Positions 43,215 through 51,338 of a DNA stretch of 64,000 nt are shown in pieces. The DNA is from RUG563 sp964423675 (GTDB lineage: Bacteria; Bacillota; Clostridia; Christensenellales; Aristaeellaceae). How positions within the stretch are numbered: position 1 is the stretch's first letter; each line of letters begins with the position of its first letter. Location: the NCBI GenBank assembly GCA_964423675.1, contig CAYRFP010000002.1, positions 31,302 through 95,301 on the forward strand, in the 5' to 3' direction. A program made the translations under genes and the position numbers. Below the pieces are notes generated by a model. The model searched no databases, was not told the origin of the DNA, and worked only from the letters and a program-made list of their open reading frames with translations.

Positions 43215-44390
43215 ATGCTTCGGAAAAAGCGCTGCGTGGCGATGCTGCTTGCAGGCGGCCAGGGCAGCCGTCTGGGCATCCTGACGCGGCATATGGCCAA
43301 GCCTGCCGTTCCGTTTGGCGGCAAATATCGGATTATCGATTTTCCTTTGTCCAATTGCTCCAATTCGGGCATTGATGTGGTGGGCGTATTGACCCAATAT
43401 CAGCCCATGGAGTTAAACGCATATATTGCCAGTGGCGCGCCCTGGGATCTGGACCTGGTGAACGGCGGCGTGTTTGTTCTGCCGCCCTATCAGGCTGGAA
43501 AGAGCGGCGAATGGTATAAGGGTACGGCAAACGCGATTTATCAGAATCTGGCCTTTATTTCCCAGTATAATCCGGATTATGTGCTGATCCTTTCCGGCGA
43601 TCATATTTATAAAATGGATTACGCCGCCATGATTGCCTATCATGAGCAGCAGCAGGCGGATGTGACCATTGCGGTGCGCCAGGTGCCCTGGGAAGAAGCC
43701 AGCCGCTTTGGCATTATGAACACCGATGAAACCAGCAGGATTACTGAATTCGAGGAAAAGCCCGCTCAGCCCAAATCCAATAATGCGTCCATGGGCGTGT
43801 ATGTGTTCAACTGGGAAAAACTGCGGGATTATTTGCTGGCGGACGATCGAGATCCCGTCTCGTCCAATGATTTTGGCAAGAACATTATTCCCACCATGCT
43901 CTCCGATGGGCAGAAGATGGTGGCCTATTCCTTCAACGGCTATTGGAAGGATGTGGGCACCATCGAAAGCCTATGGGAAGCGAATATGGATTTGCTGGAA
44001 AAAACGCCGGAAATCGATCTGCATGATAAGAAATTCCGGGTATATGCCCGTAACTTGGGTATGCAGCCTCAGTATATTGCCGATGGCGCGCAGGTGGATA
44101 ATTGCCTGATTACAGAGGGCTGCCAGATCATGGGTAGCATTACGCATTCCGTGCTTTCCTCAGGCTCGGTGGTGGAAAAGGGCGCGCAGGTGATTGACAG
44201 CGTGATCATGCCGGGGGCGAGGATTGAAGAAGGCGCCATCGTGCGACGCGCTATCGTGGCGGAAAACGCCTGGGTGGGCCGGAACGCGCAGGTGGGCGAG
44301 CCACAGGGGCTAATCGCTGTAGTAGGCCAGGGCGCAAGGGTGCCCTCCGGCAGCCAGGTTAAAGCCGGCGAACAATTCGGCGAAGGCTGA
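43215..44390 (+). CDS. glgC: Glucose-1-phosphate adenylyltransferase
   Basis: GlgC makes ADP-glucose, the committed step of glycogen synthesis. The 391-residue product has AMLLAGGQGSRLGILT (nucleotide loop) near residue 10, KPAVPFGGKYRIIDF, VLILSGDHIYKMDY, ITEFEEKPAQPKS, and left-handed beta-helix repeats in the last 100 residues. AAAGGGGG precedes ATG 43215; the longer open frame from 43032 overlaps glgB and is not used. Paired with glgD as in other Firmicutes. Confidence 0.97.
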   Translation: MLRKKRCVAMLLAGGQGSRLGILTRHMAKPAVPFGGKYRIIDFPLSNCSNSGIDVVGVLTQYQPMELNAYIASGAPWDLDLVNGGVFVLPPYQAGKSGEWYKGTANAIYQNLAFISQYNPDYVLILSGDHIYKMDYAAMIAYHEQQQADVTIAVRQVPWEEASRFGIMNTDETSRITEFEEKPAQPKSNNASMGVYVFNWEKLRDYLLADDRDPVSSNDFGKNIIPTMLSDGQKMVAYSFNGYWKDVGTIESLWEANMDLLEKTPEIDLHDKKFRVYARNLGMQPQYIADGAQVDNCLITEGCQIMGSITHSVLSSGSVVEKGAQVIDSVIMPGARIEEGAIVRRAIVAENAWVGRNAQVGEPQGLIAVVGQGARVPSGSQVKAGEQFGEG

Positions 44391-44406
44391 GAGAGGGGAA
44401 AGCAAG

Positions 44407-45525
44407 ATGAGCAATATGATGGGCTTGATTTATACTGGCGAGCGAGACGCGGAACTGCGGGAATTGACCGCCACCCGTGCCGTGGCCGCCATTCCCTTTG
44501 GCGGGCGCTACCGGCAGATTGACTTTCCGCTTTCCGCTATGGTAGGCAGCGGCATTCGAAACGTGGGCGTGATTATGCAGCGCAATTATCATAGCCTGAT
44601 GGATCATTTGGGTTCGGGCCGCGAATGGGATCTGCATGGCAAACGGGCCGGGCTGGTGATTCTGCCGCCGTTTATGACCCGGGACAACGTGGGCGTTTAT
44701 GCCGGGTTCCTGGATGCGCTACGGTCGAATCTGCATTATTTGCGCCGCAGCAAGGAGCGGTATGTGGTGGTGACGGATACGCACATGCTCTATACCGCCC
44801 GGTTCGATGATATGGTCAAAGCGCATGAGGCGTCCGGAGCGGATTTTACTCTGATGTATACCCGTGATCCCGGGGTGCGCCGCAATGGAAGCGGCCGGTA
44901 TATTCAGGTGGAGGATGGCCAGGTGACAGAGCTGGAGATCGATCCCACCATCCCGCATCTGCCCTTTACGTATATGGAATGCTTCTGCGTGCGCAGAGAA
45001 TTGCTGATTAACCTTGTAGATCGGGCAGTCAGCCGCGGGCAGTATCATATGACCCGGGATGTGCTGCGTAGCGGAATCCACGACGGTTCACTGAAGCTGC
45101 ATGCCTATGAGCATCCGGGGAAGGTTTGGAACATTGATTCGGTGCAGGCATATTTCGATTGCTCCATGGAATTGCTCAATCCCGCCATCCGGGCGGATCT
45201 ATTCCCGGAGGAGCGGCCGGTGCTGACCAAGCTACGGGATGAAATGCCCTCCCGGTATCTGTCCGGGGCGAAGGTCAGCAATTCGCTGATTGCCGATGGC
45301 TGCGTGATTGAGGGAACGGTGGAAAACAGCATTCTGTTCCGGGGCGTCAAGGTGGAAAAAGACGCTGTGGTGCGGGGCAGCATTATCATGCAGGATGGTC
45401 TGGTGCAGTCCGGGGCGCAGCTGGAGCATTGCATTTTAGATAAGCAGGCCACGATCCGGGAAGGAACAAGGCTGCTTGGCCCACGGGGCTATCCAATCGT
45501 GATCGCGAAAAACCTGACGATATAA
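44407..45525 (+). CDS. glgD: GlgD, glucose-1-phosphate adenylyltransferase-like subunit
   Basis: GlgD is a paralogue of GlgC that forms a hetero-oligomer with it and raises its activity. The 372-residue product keeps AIPFGGRYRQIDFPLSAM and the beta-helix end (SLIADGCVIEGTVENSILFRGVKVEKDA) but the nucleotide loop of GlgC, GGQGSRL, is replaced by ERDAELRELT, and the catalytic sugar-phosphate motif is weaker, as expected of the non-catalytic subunit. It follows glgC by 16 bases with GAGAGGGG before the ATG. Confidence 0.95.
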   Translation: MSNMMGLIYTGERDAELRELTATRAVAAIPFGGRYRQIDFPLSAMVGSGIRNVGVIMQRNYHSLMDHLGSGREWDLHGKRAGLVILPPFMTRDNVGVYAGFLDALRSNLHYLRRSKERYVVVTDTHMLYTARFDDMVKAHEASGADFTLMYTRDPGVRRNGSGRYIQVEDGQVTELEIDPTIPHLPFTYMECFCVRRELLINLVDRAVSRGQYHMTRDVLRSGIHDGSLKLHAYEHPGKVWNIDSVQAYFDCSMELLNPAIRADLFPEERPVLTKLRDEMPSRYLSGAKVSNSLIADGCVIEGTVENSILFRGVKVEKDAVVRGSIIMQDGLVQSGAQLEHCILDKQATIREGTRLLGPRGYPIVIAKNLTI

Positions 45526-45533
45526 AGCGGGCG

Positions 45534-45558
45534 GCCGCAAGCCGGAAAAACTTGCGGC
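45534..45558 (+). other. Hairpin between glgD and glgA
   Basis: GCCGCAAG (45534-45541) and CTTGCGGC (45551-45558) pair perfectly around a nine-base loop, followed by TTCCCTTCG, too few T for a strong terminator. It may tune glgA expression or protect mRNA ends. Confidence 0.5.
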
Positions 45559-45613
45559 TTCCCTTCGTTCATAAATGAAACGGCGATTTTTAAACGAAAC
45601 AAGGAGAAAAAAT

Positions 45614-47275
45614 ATGAGGATTTTGTTTGCGGCTTCCGAATGTGTCCCTTTTTGCAAAACGGGCGGTTTGGCGGATGTGGTGGGTGCGTTGGCTCCGGTG
45701 CTGGCGAAAAAGGGTCATGATGTTCGGGTGATCCTTCCCTTATACAGCGCCATTTCCCACGATCAGGCGGAGAAGCTGGAGCACTTAGTGGATTTTGAAG
45801 TGGAACTGGGATGGCGCAGGCAGTATTGCGGCATTGAAATGCTCAAGCGCGAAGGCGTGACCTTCTATTTCGTGGATAATAAATACTATTTTGGCCGCAG
45901 CTATATTTATGGCCTGGGCGGGGATGAGCATGAACGGTTTGGATTTTTCTGCCGGGCAGTGCTCAATGCGTTGCCACTAATCGATTTCCAGCCGGATTTG
46001 ATTCACGCCCATGATTGGCAGACTGGCATGATCCCTGCGCTGCTGCGGATTCAGTATCAGCATCTGCCGTTTTTTGCTCCGATCCGCACAGTGTTTACCA
46101 TCCATAACCTGCAATATCAGGGCATCTTCGGCATTCCACAGGTGCAGGATATTCTGGGGCTGGGGGATAGCCTGTTTACCAACGACAAGCTGGAATGCTT
46201 CGGCTGCGCCAATTTCATGAAGGCCGGCCTGGTTTATGCTGATGAGATTACCACGGTCAGCCCTTCCTATGCCGAAGAAATCCAGACGGCGTATTACGGG
46301 GAAAAGATGGATGGGCTGCTCCGGGCACGGCGGGCACAGTTGTCCGGGGTGCTCAATGGCATCGATGTGAACGAATACGATCCCGCCCATGATCCCCAGA
46401 TTCCCTTCTCCTATTCGGCAGAGCAAATGCAGGGCAAGGAGCAATGCAAGCGGGCGCTGCAGGAGGAACTGGGGCTGGAAGTGCGGCCGGAAGCAGCGAT
46501 GGTGGCAATCATCAGCCGGCTGAGCAATCAGAAGGGCCTGGATTTGGTGGATCGGGTGATTGGCGAAATCATGCAGGAGGATGTGCAGCTGGTGGTGCTG
46601 GGCATGGGCGATGCCAAGTATGTGAACCTGTTTAGCTGGGCAGAGCAGCATTATCCCGGCAGGGTGGCCGTACGGTTCCGCATGGATGGCGCGCTGGCTC
46701 ATCGTATTTATGCGGGCGCGGATCTTTTCCTTATGCCCTCCCAGTTTGAGCCCTGCGGCCTGAGCCAGATGATCGCGCTGCGGTATGGCACTATCCCGGT
46801 GGTTCGGGAAACGGGTGGGTTGCGCGACACCGTGCTTTCCTACAACGAGGCCAACGGCGCGGGCAACGGTTTTACGTTCTTTAATTATAATGCGCATGAC
46901 ATGCTCTTTACGCTGCGCCGGGCACTGTATTTCTTCCGGGAAAATCAGCCGGTTTGGCAGCTGCTACAGCATCGCGCCATGACGGGAGACTATTCCTGGA
47001 GTCATTCGGCGGAAACCTATCTGTCTTTGTATCAGCATTTGATGGATCATTGCCACCATGAGTTAGAGGAAGCGCCGGAGCAGGAGCTTCCTCCTGTACC
47101 GGAAAAAAAGCCGAGGACGCGAAAGACTAAGACAGCAGAAACTACGGAAATACCGAAAACTGTCAAGAAACCGCGGACGCGAACTGTGAAAGCAGAAGGC
47201 GCCGAAGCAACGGAAACGCCTGCCCGGAAACCGCGGACGCGGAAATCCAAGCCTGCCGCAGAACCTGCTGAATAA
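45614..47275 (+). CDS. glgA: Glycogen synthase (ADP-glucose) with a basic repeat tail
   Basis: GlgA, a GT5 enzyme, extends glycogen from ADP-glucose. Residues 1-480 are a normal bacterial synthase: ECVPFCKTGGLADVVGAL at the start (KTGGL binds ADP-glucose), THDWQTGM-like AHDWQTGMIPALL near 133, FTIHNLQYQGIFG, SNQKGLDLV, and PSQFEPCGLSQMIALRYG near 375. The tail from about 483 to 553 is unusual: low complexity, rich in Pro, Lys, Arg, Thr and Glu, with KKPRTRK, KKPRTRT and RKPRTRK in turn. Such repeats resemble nucleic-acid or polyanion-binding tails. AAGGAG precedes ATG 45614. Last gene of the glg operon; no glgP lies nearby. Confidence 0.95.
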   Translation: MRILFAASECVPFCKTGGLADVVGALAPVLAKKGHDVRVILPLYSAISHDQAEKLEHLVDFEVELGWRRQYCGIEMLKREGVTFYFVDNKYYFGRSYIYGLGGDEHERFGFFCRAVLNALPLIDFQPDLIHAHDWQTGMIPALLRIQYQHLPFFAPIRTVFTIHNLQYQGIFGIPQVQDILGLGDSLFTNDKLECFGCANFMKAGLVYADEITTVSPSYAEEIQTAYYGEKMDGLLRARRAQLSGVLNGIDVNEYDPAHDPQIPFSYSAEQMQGKEQCKRALQEELGLEVRPEAAMVAIISRLSNQKGLDLVDRVIGEIMQEDVQLVVLGMGDAKYVNLFSWAEQHYPGRVAVRFRMDGALAHRIYAGADLFLMPSQFEPCGLSQMIALRYGTIPVVRETGGLRDTVLSYNEANGAGNGFTFFNYNAHDMLFTLRRALYFFRENQPVWQLLQHRAMTGDYSWSHSAETYLSLYQHLMDHCHHELEEAPEQELPPVPEKKPRTRKTKTAETTEIPKTVKKPRTRTVKAEGAEATETPARKPRTRKSKPAAEPAE

Positions 47276-47286
47276 GCCCAAGCCAG

Positions 47287-47317
47287 GCGCGCTGTGTTAA
47301 AACAGCGCGCTTTTTTT
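47287..47317 (+). terminator. Terminator of the glgBCDA operon
   Basis: GCGCGCTGT (47287-47295) pairs with ACAGCGCGC (47302-47310) and is followed by TTTTTTT. Confidence 0.92.
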
Positions 47318-47336
47318 GTTTTTTCTCTGACAGGGA

Positions 47337-47365
47337 TTGCGCAGCTACAGAAAAATGCGTATACT
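47337..47365 (+). promoter_or_regulatory. Promoter of pepT
   Basis: TTGCGC (47337-47342), 17 bases, TATACT (47360-47365), 40 bases before the pepT ATG. Confidence 0.7.
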
Positions 47366-47404
47366 AAACCATGGATAAATTCATGCAGAAAAGGAGCGAT
47401 ACCA

Positions 47405-48601
47405 ATGAATGTGACCGAACGGTTTATGCAATATATCGCGCTGGACACCACCAGCGATGAATCCTCTGAAACCTGCCCTTCCTCAGAGCGGCAATGGGCG
47501 CTGGCGCGATTGCTGGAAAAGGAAATGCAGGATATGGGCCTGACAGATGTGCGGGTGGATGAAAATGGCTATGTGTATGGTCAGATTTCCGCCAATGCAG
47601 AGAAGCTTCCGGCTGTTGGTCTGATTGCGCATATGGACACCGTGGACACCGTGCCCGGTTCGCCCATTCGCGCGAAAATGATCCGCTATGAGGGTGGCGA
47701 AGTGGTGCTGAATGAAGAAAAAGGAATCCGCATGGTTCCGGAACAAAAGCATCTGGGCAAGCGGCTGATCGTCACCGATGGCACCACGCTTCTGGGTGCT
47801 GATGATAAGGCCGGCATTGCCGAAATTTTGACCTTCTGCGAATACGTGCTTTCCCATCCGGAGGAAAAGCACGGAAAAATCTGCATTGGTTTTACGCCGG
47901 ATGAGGAAATTGGCCGCGGGGCAGATCGGTTCGATGTGGCAGGCTTTGACGCGGATTATGCCTATACGGTGGATGGCGGCTGCGCAGACGAGATCGAATA
48001 TGAAAATTTTAACGCGGCGGCTGCGCGAATTCTTGTGCATGGCTTTTCCATCCATCCCGGCTCTGCCAAAAACAAAATGCGCAATGCAGCCCGGATGGCG
48101 ATGGCGTTTCATGCCATGCTGCCCGCCAACGAGATTCCGGAATGCACCGAGGGCTATGAGGGCTTTTACCATCTTTGCGGCATCCGGGGTGAGGAACAGG
48201 AGGCCGAACTGATTTATATCGTCCGGGATCATGACCGGGAAAAGTTTGAACAGAAAAAAGAAAGGATGCGTAAAATCGCTGCATATTTGAACGAGCAATA
48301 TGGCGAAAACACCTTCGAATTGCAAATGCGGGACAGCTATTATAACATGCGCGAGAAGGTGGAGGAGCGGCCTGAAATCATTGAGCGGGCGCTTTCGGCG
48401 CTGCGCGAAACGGGGATGGAGCCTCGGTGTGTGCCCATTCGTGGCGGCACGGATGGGGCGCGGCTGTCCTTTATGGGTCTGATCTGCCCGAACTTGGGAA
48501 CCGGCGGTTATAACGGCCATGGCGTGTATGAATATGCATGCGTAGAGGAAATGGAAAGCATGGTGCAGGCGCTGCAAAATCTATTGCTGGTGAAGGAATA
48601 A
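47405..48601 (+). CDS. pepT: Peptidase T (tripeptide aminopeptidase)
   Basis: PepT removes the N-terminal residue from tripeptides; it is a di-zinc M20 enzyme. The 398-residue product has LIAHMDTVDTVPG near residue 80 (first metal His and Asp), GADDKAGIAEIL near 145, FTPDEEIGRGADRFD near 175 with the catalytic Glu, and GGTDGARLSFMGLICPNLGTGG near 350. Length and motifs are standard. AAGGAG precedes ATG 47405; the longer frame from 47294 overlaps the glgA terminator. Confidence 0.97.
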   Translation: MNVTERFMQYIALDTTSDESSETCPSSERQWALARLLEKEMQDMGLTDVRVDENGYVYGQISANAEKLPAVGLIAHMDTVDTVPGSPIRAKMIRYEGGEVVLNEEKGIRMVPEQKHLGKRLIVTDGTTLLGADDKAGIAEILTFCEYVLSHPEEKHGKICIGFTPDEEIGRGADRFDVAGFDADYAYTVDGGCADEIEYENFNAAAARILVHGFSIHPGSAKNKMRNAARMAMAFHAMLPANEIPECTEGYEGFYHLCGIRGEEQEAELIYIVRDHDREKFEQKKERMRKIAAYLNEQYGENTFELQMRDSYYNMREKVEERPEIIERALSALRETGMEPRCVPIRGGTDGARLSFMGLICPNLGTGGYNGHGVYEYACVEEMESMVQALQNLLLVKE

Positions 48602-48604
48602 ACA

Positions 48605-49474
48605 ATGGGCGAAACAAACCATGAGCGGCCCTTGCAGGCGGCAGCCGTGCAGGATTTGAGCGGCTTTGGCCGCTGCTCGCTGACAGTGGCGCTTCCCGTG
48701 CTTTCAGCAATGGGGGTGCAACTTAGCTGCGTTCCAACAGCCATTTTATCCACCCATACCGGCGGCTTTCAGGGCTATACCTTTCGGGATTTAACCGGCG
48801 ATCTTAAGGCCTTTATGAATCATTGGAAGCAAGAAGGCTTTCATTTCGATGCCCTGTATACCGGCTATTTGGGCAGCGCGGCGCAAATTGAGATTGTGGA
48901 AGAATTTCTGCGGACGTTTCGCGAACCGGGAACGCTGACGCTGGTGGACCCGGTGATGGGGGATCACGGACGGCTATATAGCCGTTTCACACCGGAAATG
49001 GCGGCAGGCATAGGACGGCTATGCGCGATGGCGGACGTGATCGTACCCAATCTGACAGAAGCAGCGTTGCTGACCGGCCAGCCCTATCGTCCTACGGAAC
49101 ACAGTATGGATTATTTGCTGGAACTATGCCAGCGTTTGCATGGGTTGGGGGCGAAGCAGGTGGTGATTACCGGCGCATCGCCGCAATCCGGACGCATGGG
49201 CGCGGCCTGCCTGGAGGACGGAAAATTCTCCGTTTATGCTCCGGAACGTGTGCAGGCAACCTACGATGGCACGGGAGATTTGTTCGCTTCTGTGTTGCTG
49301 GGCGCGTTGTTGCATGGCCGCGCGCTATCCGAAGCGGTGCGTCTGGCGGCGGATTTTACCCGGGATTGCGTGGCTCGCAGCGTCCGAAACGGCACCAATC
49401 CCCATTTTGGCGTGGATTTTGAACCGGGTCTGTGGGAATTAGGGCGCGAGATTTTTGACGCGAAGAAGGCGTGA
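48605..49474 (+). CDS. pdxK: Pyridoxal/pyridoxamine kinase (PdxK/PdxY family)
   Basis: A ribokinase-fold enzyme that phosphorylates vitamin B6 vitamers. The 289-residue product has VQDLSGFGRCSLTVALPVLSA near residue 16 as the substrate segment, TLVDPVMGDHGRLY near 115, VPNLTEAALLTG near 155, and TYDGTGDLFASVLLGALLHG near 220 with the catalytic Asp in GTGD. The start is three bases after pepT, so the two are co-transcribed. A link to B6-dependent aromatic aminotransferases is possible but not shown. Confidence 0.92.
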   Translation: MGETNHERPLQAAAVQDLSGFGRCSLTVALPVLSAMGVQLSCVPTAILSTHTGGFQGYTFRDLTGDLKAFMNHWKQEGFHFDALYTGYLGSAAQIEIVEEFLRTFREPGTLTLVDPVMGDHGRLYSRFTPEMAAGIGRLCAMADVIVPNLTEAALLTGQPYRPTEHSMDYLLELCQRLHGLGAKQVVITGASPQSGRMGAACLEDGKFSVYAPERVQATYDGTGDLFASVLLGALLHGRALSEAVRLAADFTRDCVARSVRNGTNPHFGVDFEPGLWELGREIFDAKKA

Positions 49475-49488
49475 AAGGAAAAAGGCGG

Positions 49489-50214
49489 ATGCGGATTGAT
49501 TGTGTTTGGGAACATCACGGGGAGGATACGCTGCTTTATGCGGCGAATCTGCCGGGCGCGTTTACCCGGGGAGCGAGCCTACAGGAAGCAATGGAGAAAA
49601 TGCCGGCGGAAGCACGGGCGTATTTGAACTGGGCGGGAGAGGATATACCGGAGGAAATATCCGTGAATGTGATCCAGAACGCGTCCTGCGCTTTGGAGGT
49701 TCGCGATGCGGATTCCGATGTGCTCTTTGAAAGGGAAAAAGCGGCGCTGACGTCGGTTGAATACCAGCGGCTGAAGGCGCTGGCACTGCAATCTGCAACG
49801 GATTTTTACACGCTTTATGCAGCTATTCCGAATAAAGAACAAAGTAATCTGCCAATCCGGAAAACCTTTTATGGCTTGGTTCCCCGGACAGCGGAGGAAA
49901 TGTATCGCCATACCAGGAACGTAAACGCTTATTACTTTGGCGAGATCGGCGTGGATGCGGATAACGAGGGAACTATCCTGGAATGCCGCAGCAGGGGCTT
50001 TGAACAGCTGGAGAAGCAGCCGGGCTTTCTGCAGAATTCTGTACAAGAGGGAAGCTATGGCGAAAACTGGACGGTTCGGAAGATGCTGCGGCGATTTATC
50101 TGGCACGATCGGATTCACGCCAAGGCCCTGTATCGCATGGCGGTTCGCTGTTTTGGAGTCCAGACGATTCCAAATCCATTCGGCTTTTCATATTCTGAGC
50201 GTACGTTTGGCTGA
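49489..50214 (+). CDS. DinB-family protein with a HicB-like N-terminal segment
   Basis: The 241-residue product joins two parts. Residues 1-60 (RIDCVWEHHGEDTLLYAANLPGAFTRG, EAMEKMPAEARAYL, split here) look like a HicB-type beta-sheet fold. Residues 90-241 look like a DinB four-helix domain with TRNVNAYYFGEIG and a C-terminal WHDRIHAKALYRMAVR that holds the metal-binding His. DinB-like proteins include thiol transferases of bacillithiol type, but the metal triad here is not complete to my eye. A GTG at 49471 overlaps the upstream stop and could be an alternative start; ATG 49489 gives the usual N-terminus. Confidence 0.75.
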   Translation: MRIDCVWEHHGEDTLLYAANLPGAFTRGASLQEAMEKMPAEARAYLNWAGEDIPEEISVNVIQNASCALEVRDADSDVLFEREKAALTSVEYQRLKALALQSATDFYTLYAAIPNKEQSNLPIRKTFYGLVPRTAEEMYRHTRNVNAYYFGEIGVDADNEGTILECRSRGFEQLEKQPGFLQNSVQEGSYGENWTVRKMLRRFIWHDRIHAKALYRMAVRCFGVQTIPNPFGFSYSERTFG

Positions 50215-50508
50215 CTGGGGAAGAATTTGCGGAGGTGACATGTACGGCAAAACACGAGTTTGGGATTATGATAGATGCTCCTCAGCCCGGTAAAAGATAT
50301 GATGAGTACGAACCGTGGAAATACAATTGTATTTCTGTTGAGGATGACGCATTAGAAGGCGTAATCGAAAGGCTTACCTCCCTGGATTTCTATTGGCATA
50401 CGCTTTCTGTCCAGGGTAAGGGGCTTGAATATTACCCTTGTTCCGCCTGGCTCACTAAAAGCGTTTGTGGATGTTATTGCTGATACTCCTGCTCATTATG
50501 GACTCTGA
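50211..50508 (+). pseudogene. Frameshifted remnant of a small unknown clostridial gene
   Basis: A plus-strand frame reads EEFAEVTCTAKHEFG, RYDEYEPWKYNCISVEDDALEG, and FYWHTLSVQGKGLEY (shown in parts) with no clear start; a GTG at 50235 is possible. After LEY near 50437 it goes out of frame, and the next frame goes on ITLVPPGSLKAFVDVIADTP to a TGA. The joined sequence, YWHTL..G.GL.Y.GITL.PP.SL..F.DVI, is a small protein I recall beside DinB-like genes in Clostridia without known function. A short deletion (4 bases or an equal change) explains the break. It sits just after the DinB-like gene and was probably its partner. Confidence 0.6.
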
Positions 50509-50670
50509 TGAAGCGGGAATTTCCTGTTTGTCAGATTGGTGCAATCCGTTCGAAACGCAAGGGTACGCATATTCTTTTCCGGGGAAATAGTGTCTCTTGC
50601 ATTCCTTTTTTGACCAGCAGATTTGAAAAGAAAAAATCCTCCGTATGATGATACGCATACAGAGGATCCG

Positions 50671-50702
50671 GGGTGTCGAAAAAACTTTCGACACCCTTTT
50701 CG
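50671..50702 (+). terminator. Terminator in the gap at 50.5-50.9 kb
   Basis: GGGTGTCGAAA (50671-50681) pairs perfectly with TTTCGACACCC (50686-50696), followed by TTTTCG. Another imperfect hairpin, ATCCTC..GTATG with CATAC..GAGGAT, lies just before it (50637-50668). Between 50509 and 50879 I see hairpins only, no gene. Confidence 0.8.
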
Positions 50703-50824
50703 ATGGAATGATTTTTTATGCTAACGCTCCAAAGAATCGAGATGGTCGATGCGATGAAAAATGAAAGGCTGTTAGCCCTTCGTTGCATCCCGCTTCTCGT
50801 TTTTTAATCAAATTCTCGGCAGTA

Positions 50825-50847
50825 CCCGATGCATCGGGCTTTTTTAT
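50825..50847 (+). terminator. Second terminator in the gap
   Basis: CCCGATGCATCGGG (50825-50838) is a perfect palindrome followed by CTTTTTTATT. Being a palindrome it could act on both strands, ending the plus-strand remnant and possibly the minus-strand metallophosphoesterase. Confidence 0.6.
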
Positions 50848-50879
50848 TGCGAGAGGGGGCTGCCCTTCACGCCCTGCGT

Positions 50880-51338
50880 TTATTCGAAGAGTTGGGCATC
50901 CACAGCGCCCAGGCGATTGATTGTGAGGATGGCATAGCGCCCGTCCTGCGCCGCACCGGGGTTCAGCAGCAGGATGCCGTTTCGCCATTCGCGGCGGGGA
51001 GAATGAGTATGCCCATACAGCGCGGCCTGCGCCTGATTCTGGATGGCCTGAGCCAGCAGCGCGTCCGAGCCGGAACGCACCTGATAGCGATGTCCGTGGG
51101 TGATCAGAATCCGTGCGCCAGACAAAAAGAGCAGTTCCTCCATGCCCGGCTGCATCCAATCGCAATTGCCTGCCACCTGATAAACCGCCGGCAAATGCTC
51201 CCGATACTCGTCCAGATCATGATATCCATCGCCTAAATGAATCACTGCGTCCAGCGGCCCGCCCGCTTCCATGGCCATCAGCAATGCGCCCAACCGCCCG
51301 ACAGCCCCATGGGAATCGCTTACTACGCCAATGCGCAT
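50880..51338 (-). CDS. YfcE/MJ0936-family metallophosphoesterase
   Basis: A compact calcineurin-like phosphoesterase, 152 residues. The metal motifs are in order: VVSDSHG near residue 6, HLGDGYHD near 38, VAGNCDW (GNCD) near 58, ITHGHRYQV near 80, and YGHTHSP near 108. Family members act on cyclic or phosphodiester substrates in vitro; the cell target is not known. ATG 51338 follows GGAGGAATT and shares a base with the stop of the rph-rdgB fusion gene (TGATG), the usual neighbour in Clostridia. Confidence 0.93.
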   Translation of the reverse strand: MRIGVVSDSHGAVGRLGALLMAMEAGGPLDAVIHLGDGYHDLDEYREHLPAVYQVAGNCDWMQPGMEELLFLSGARILITHGHRYQVRSGSDALLAQAIQNQAQAALYGHTHSPRREWRNGILLLNPGAAQDGRYAILTINRLGAVDAQLFE

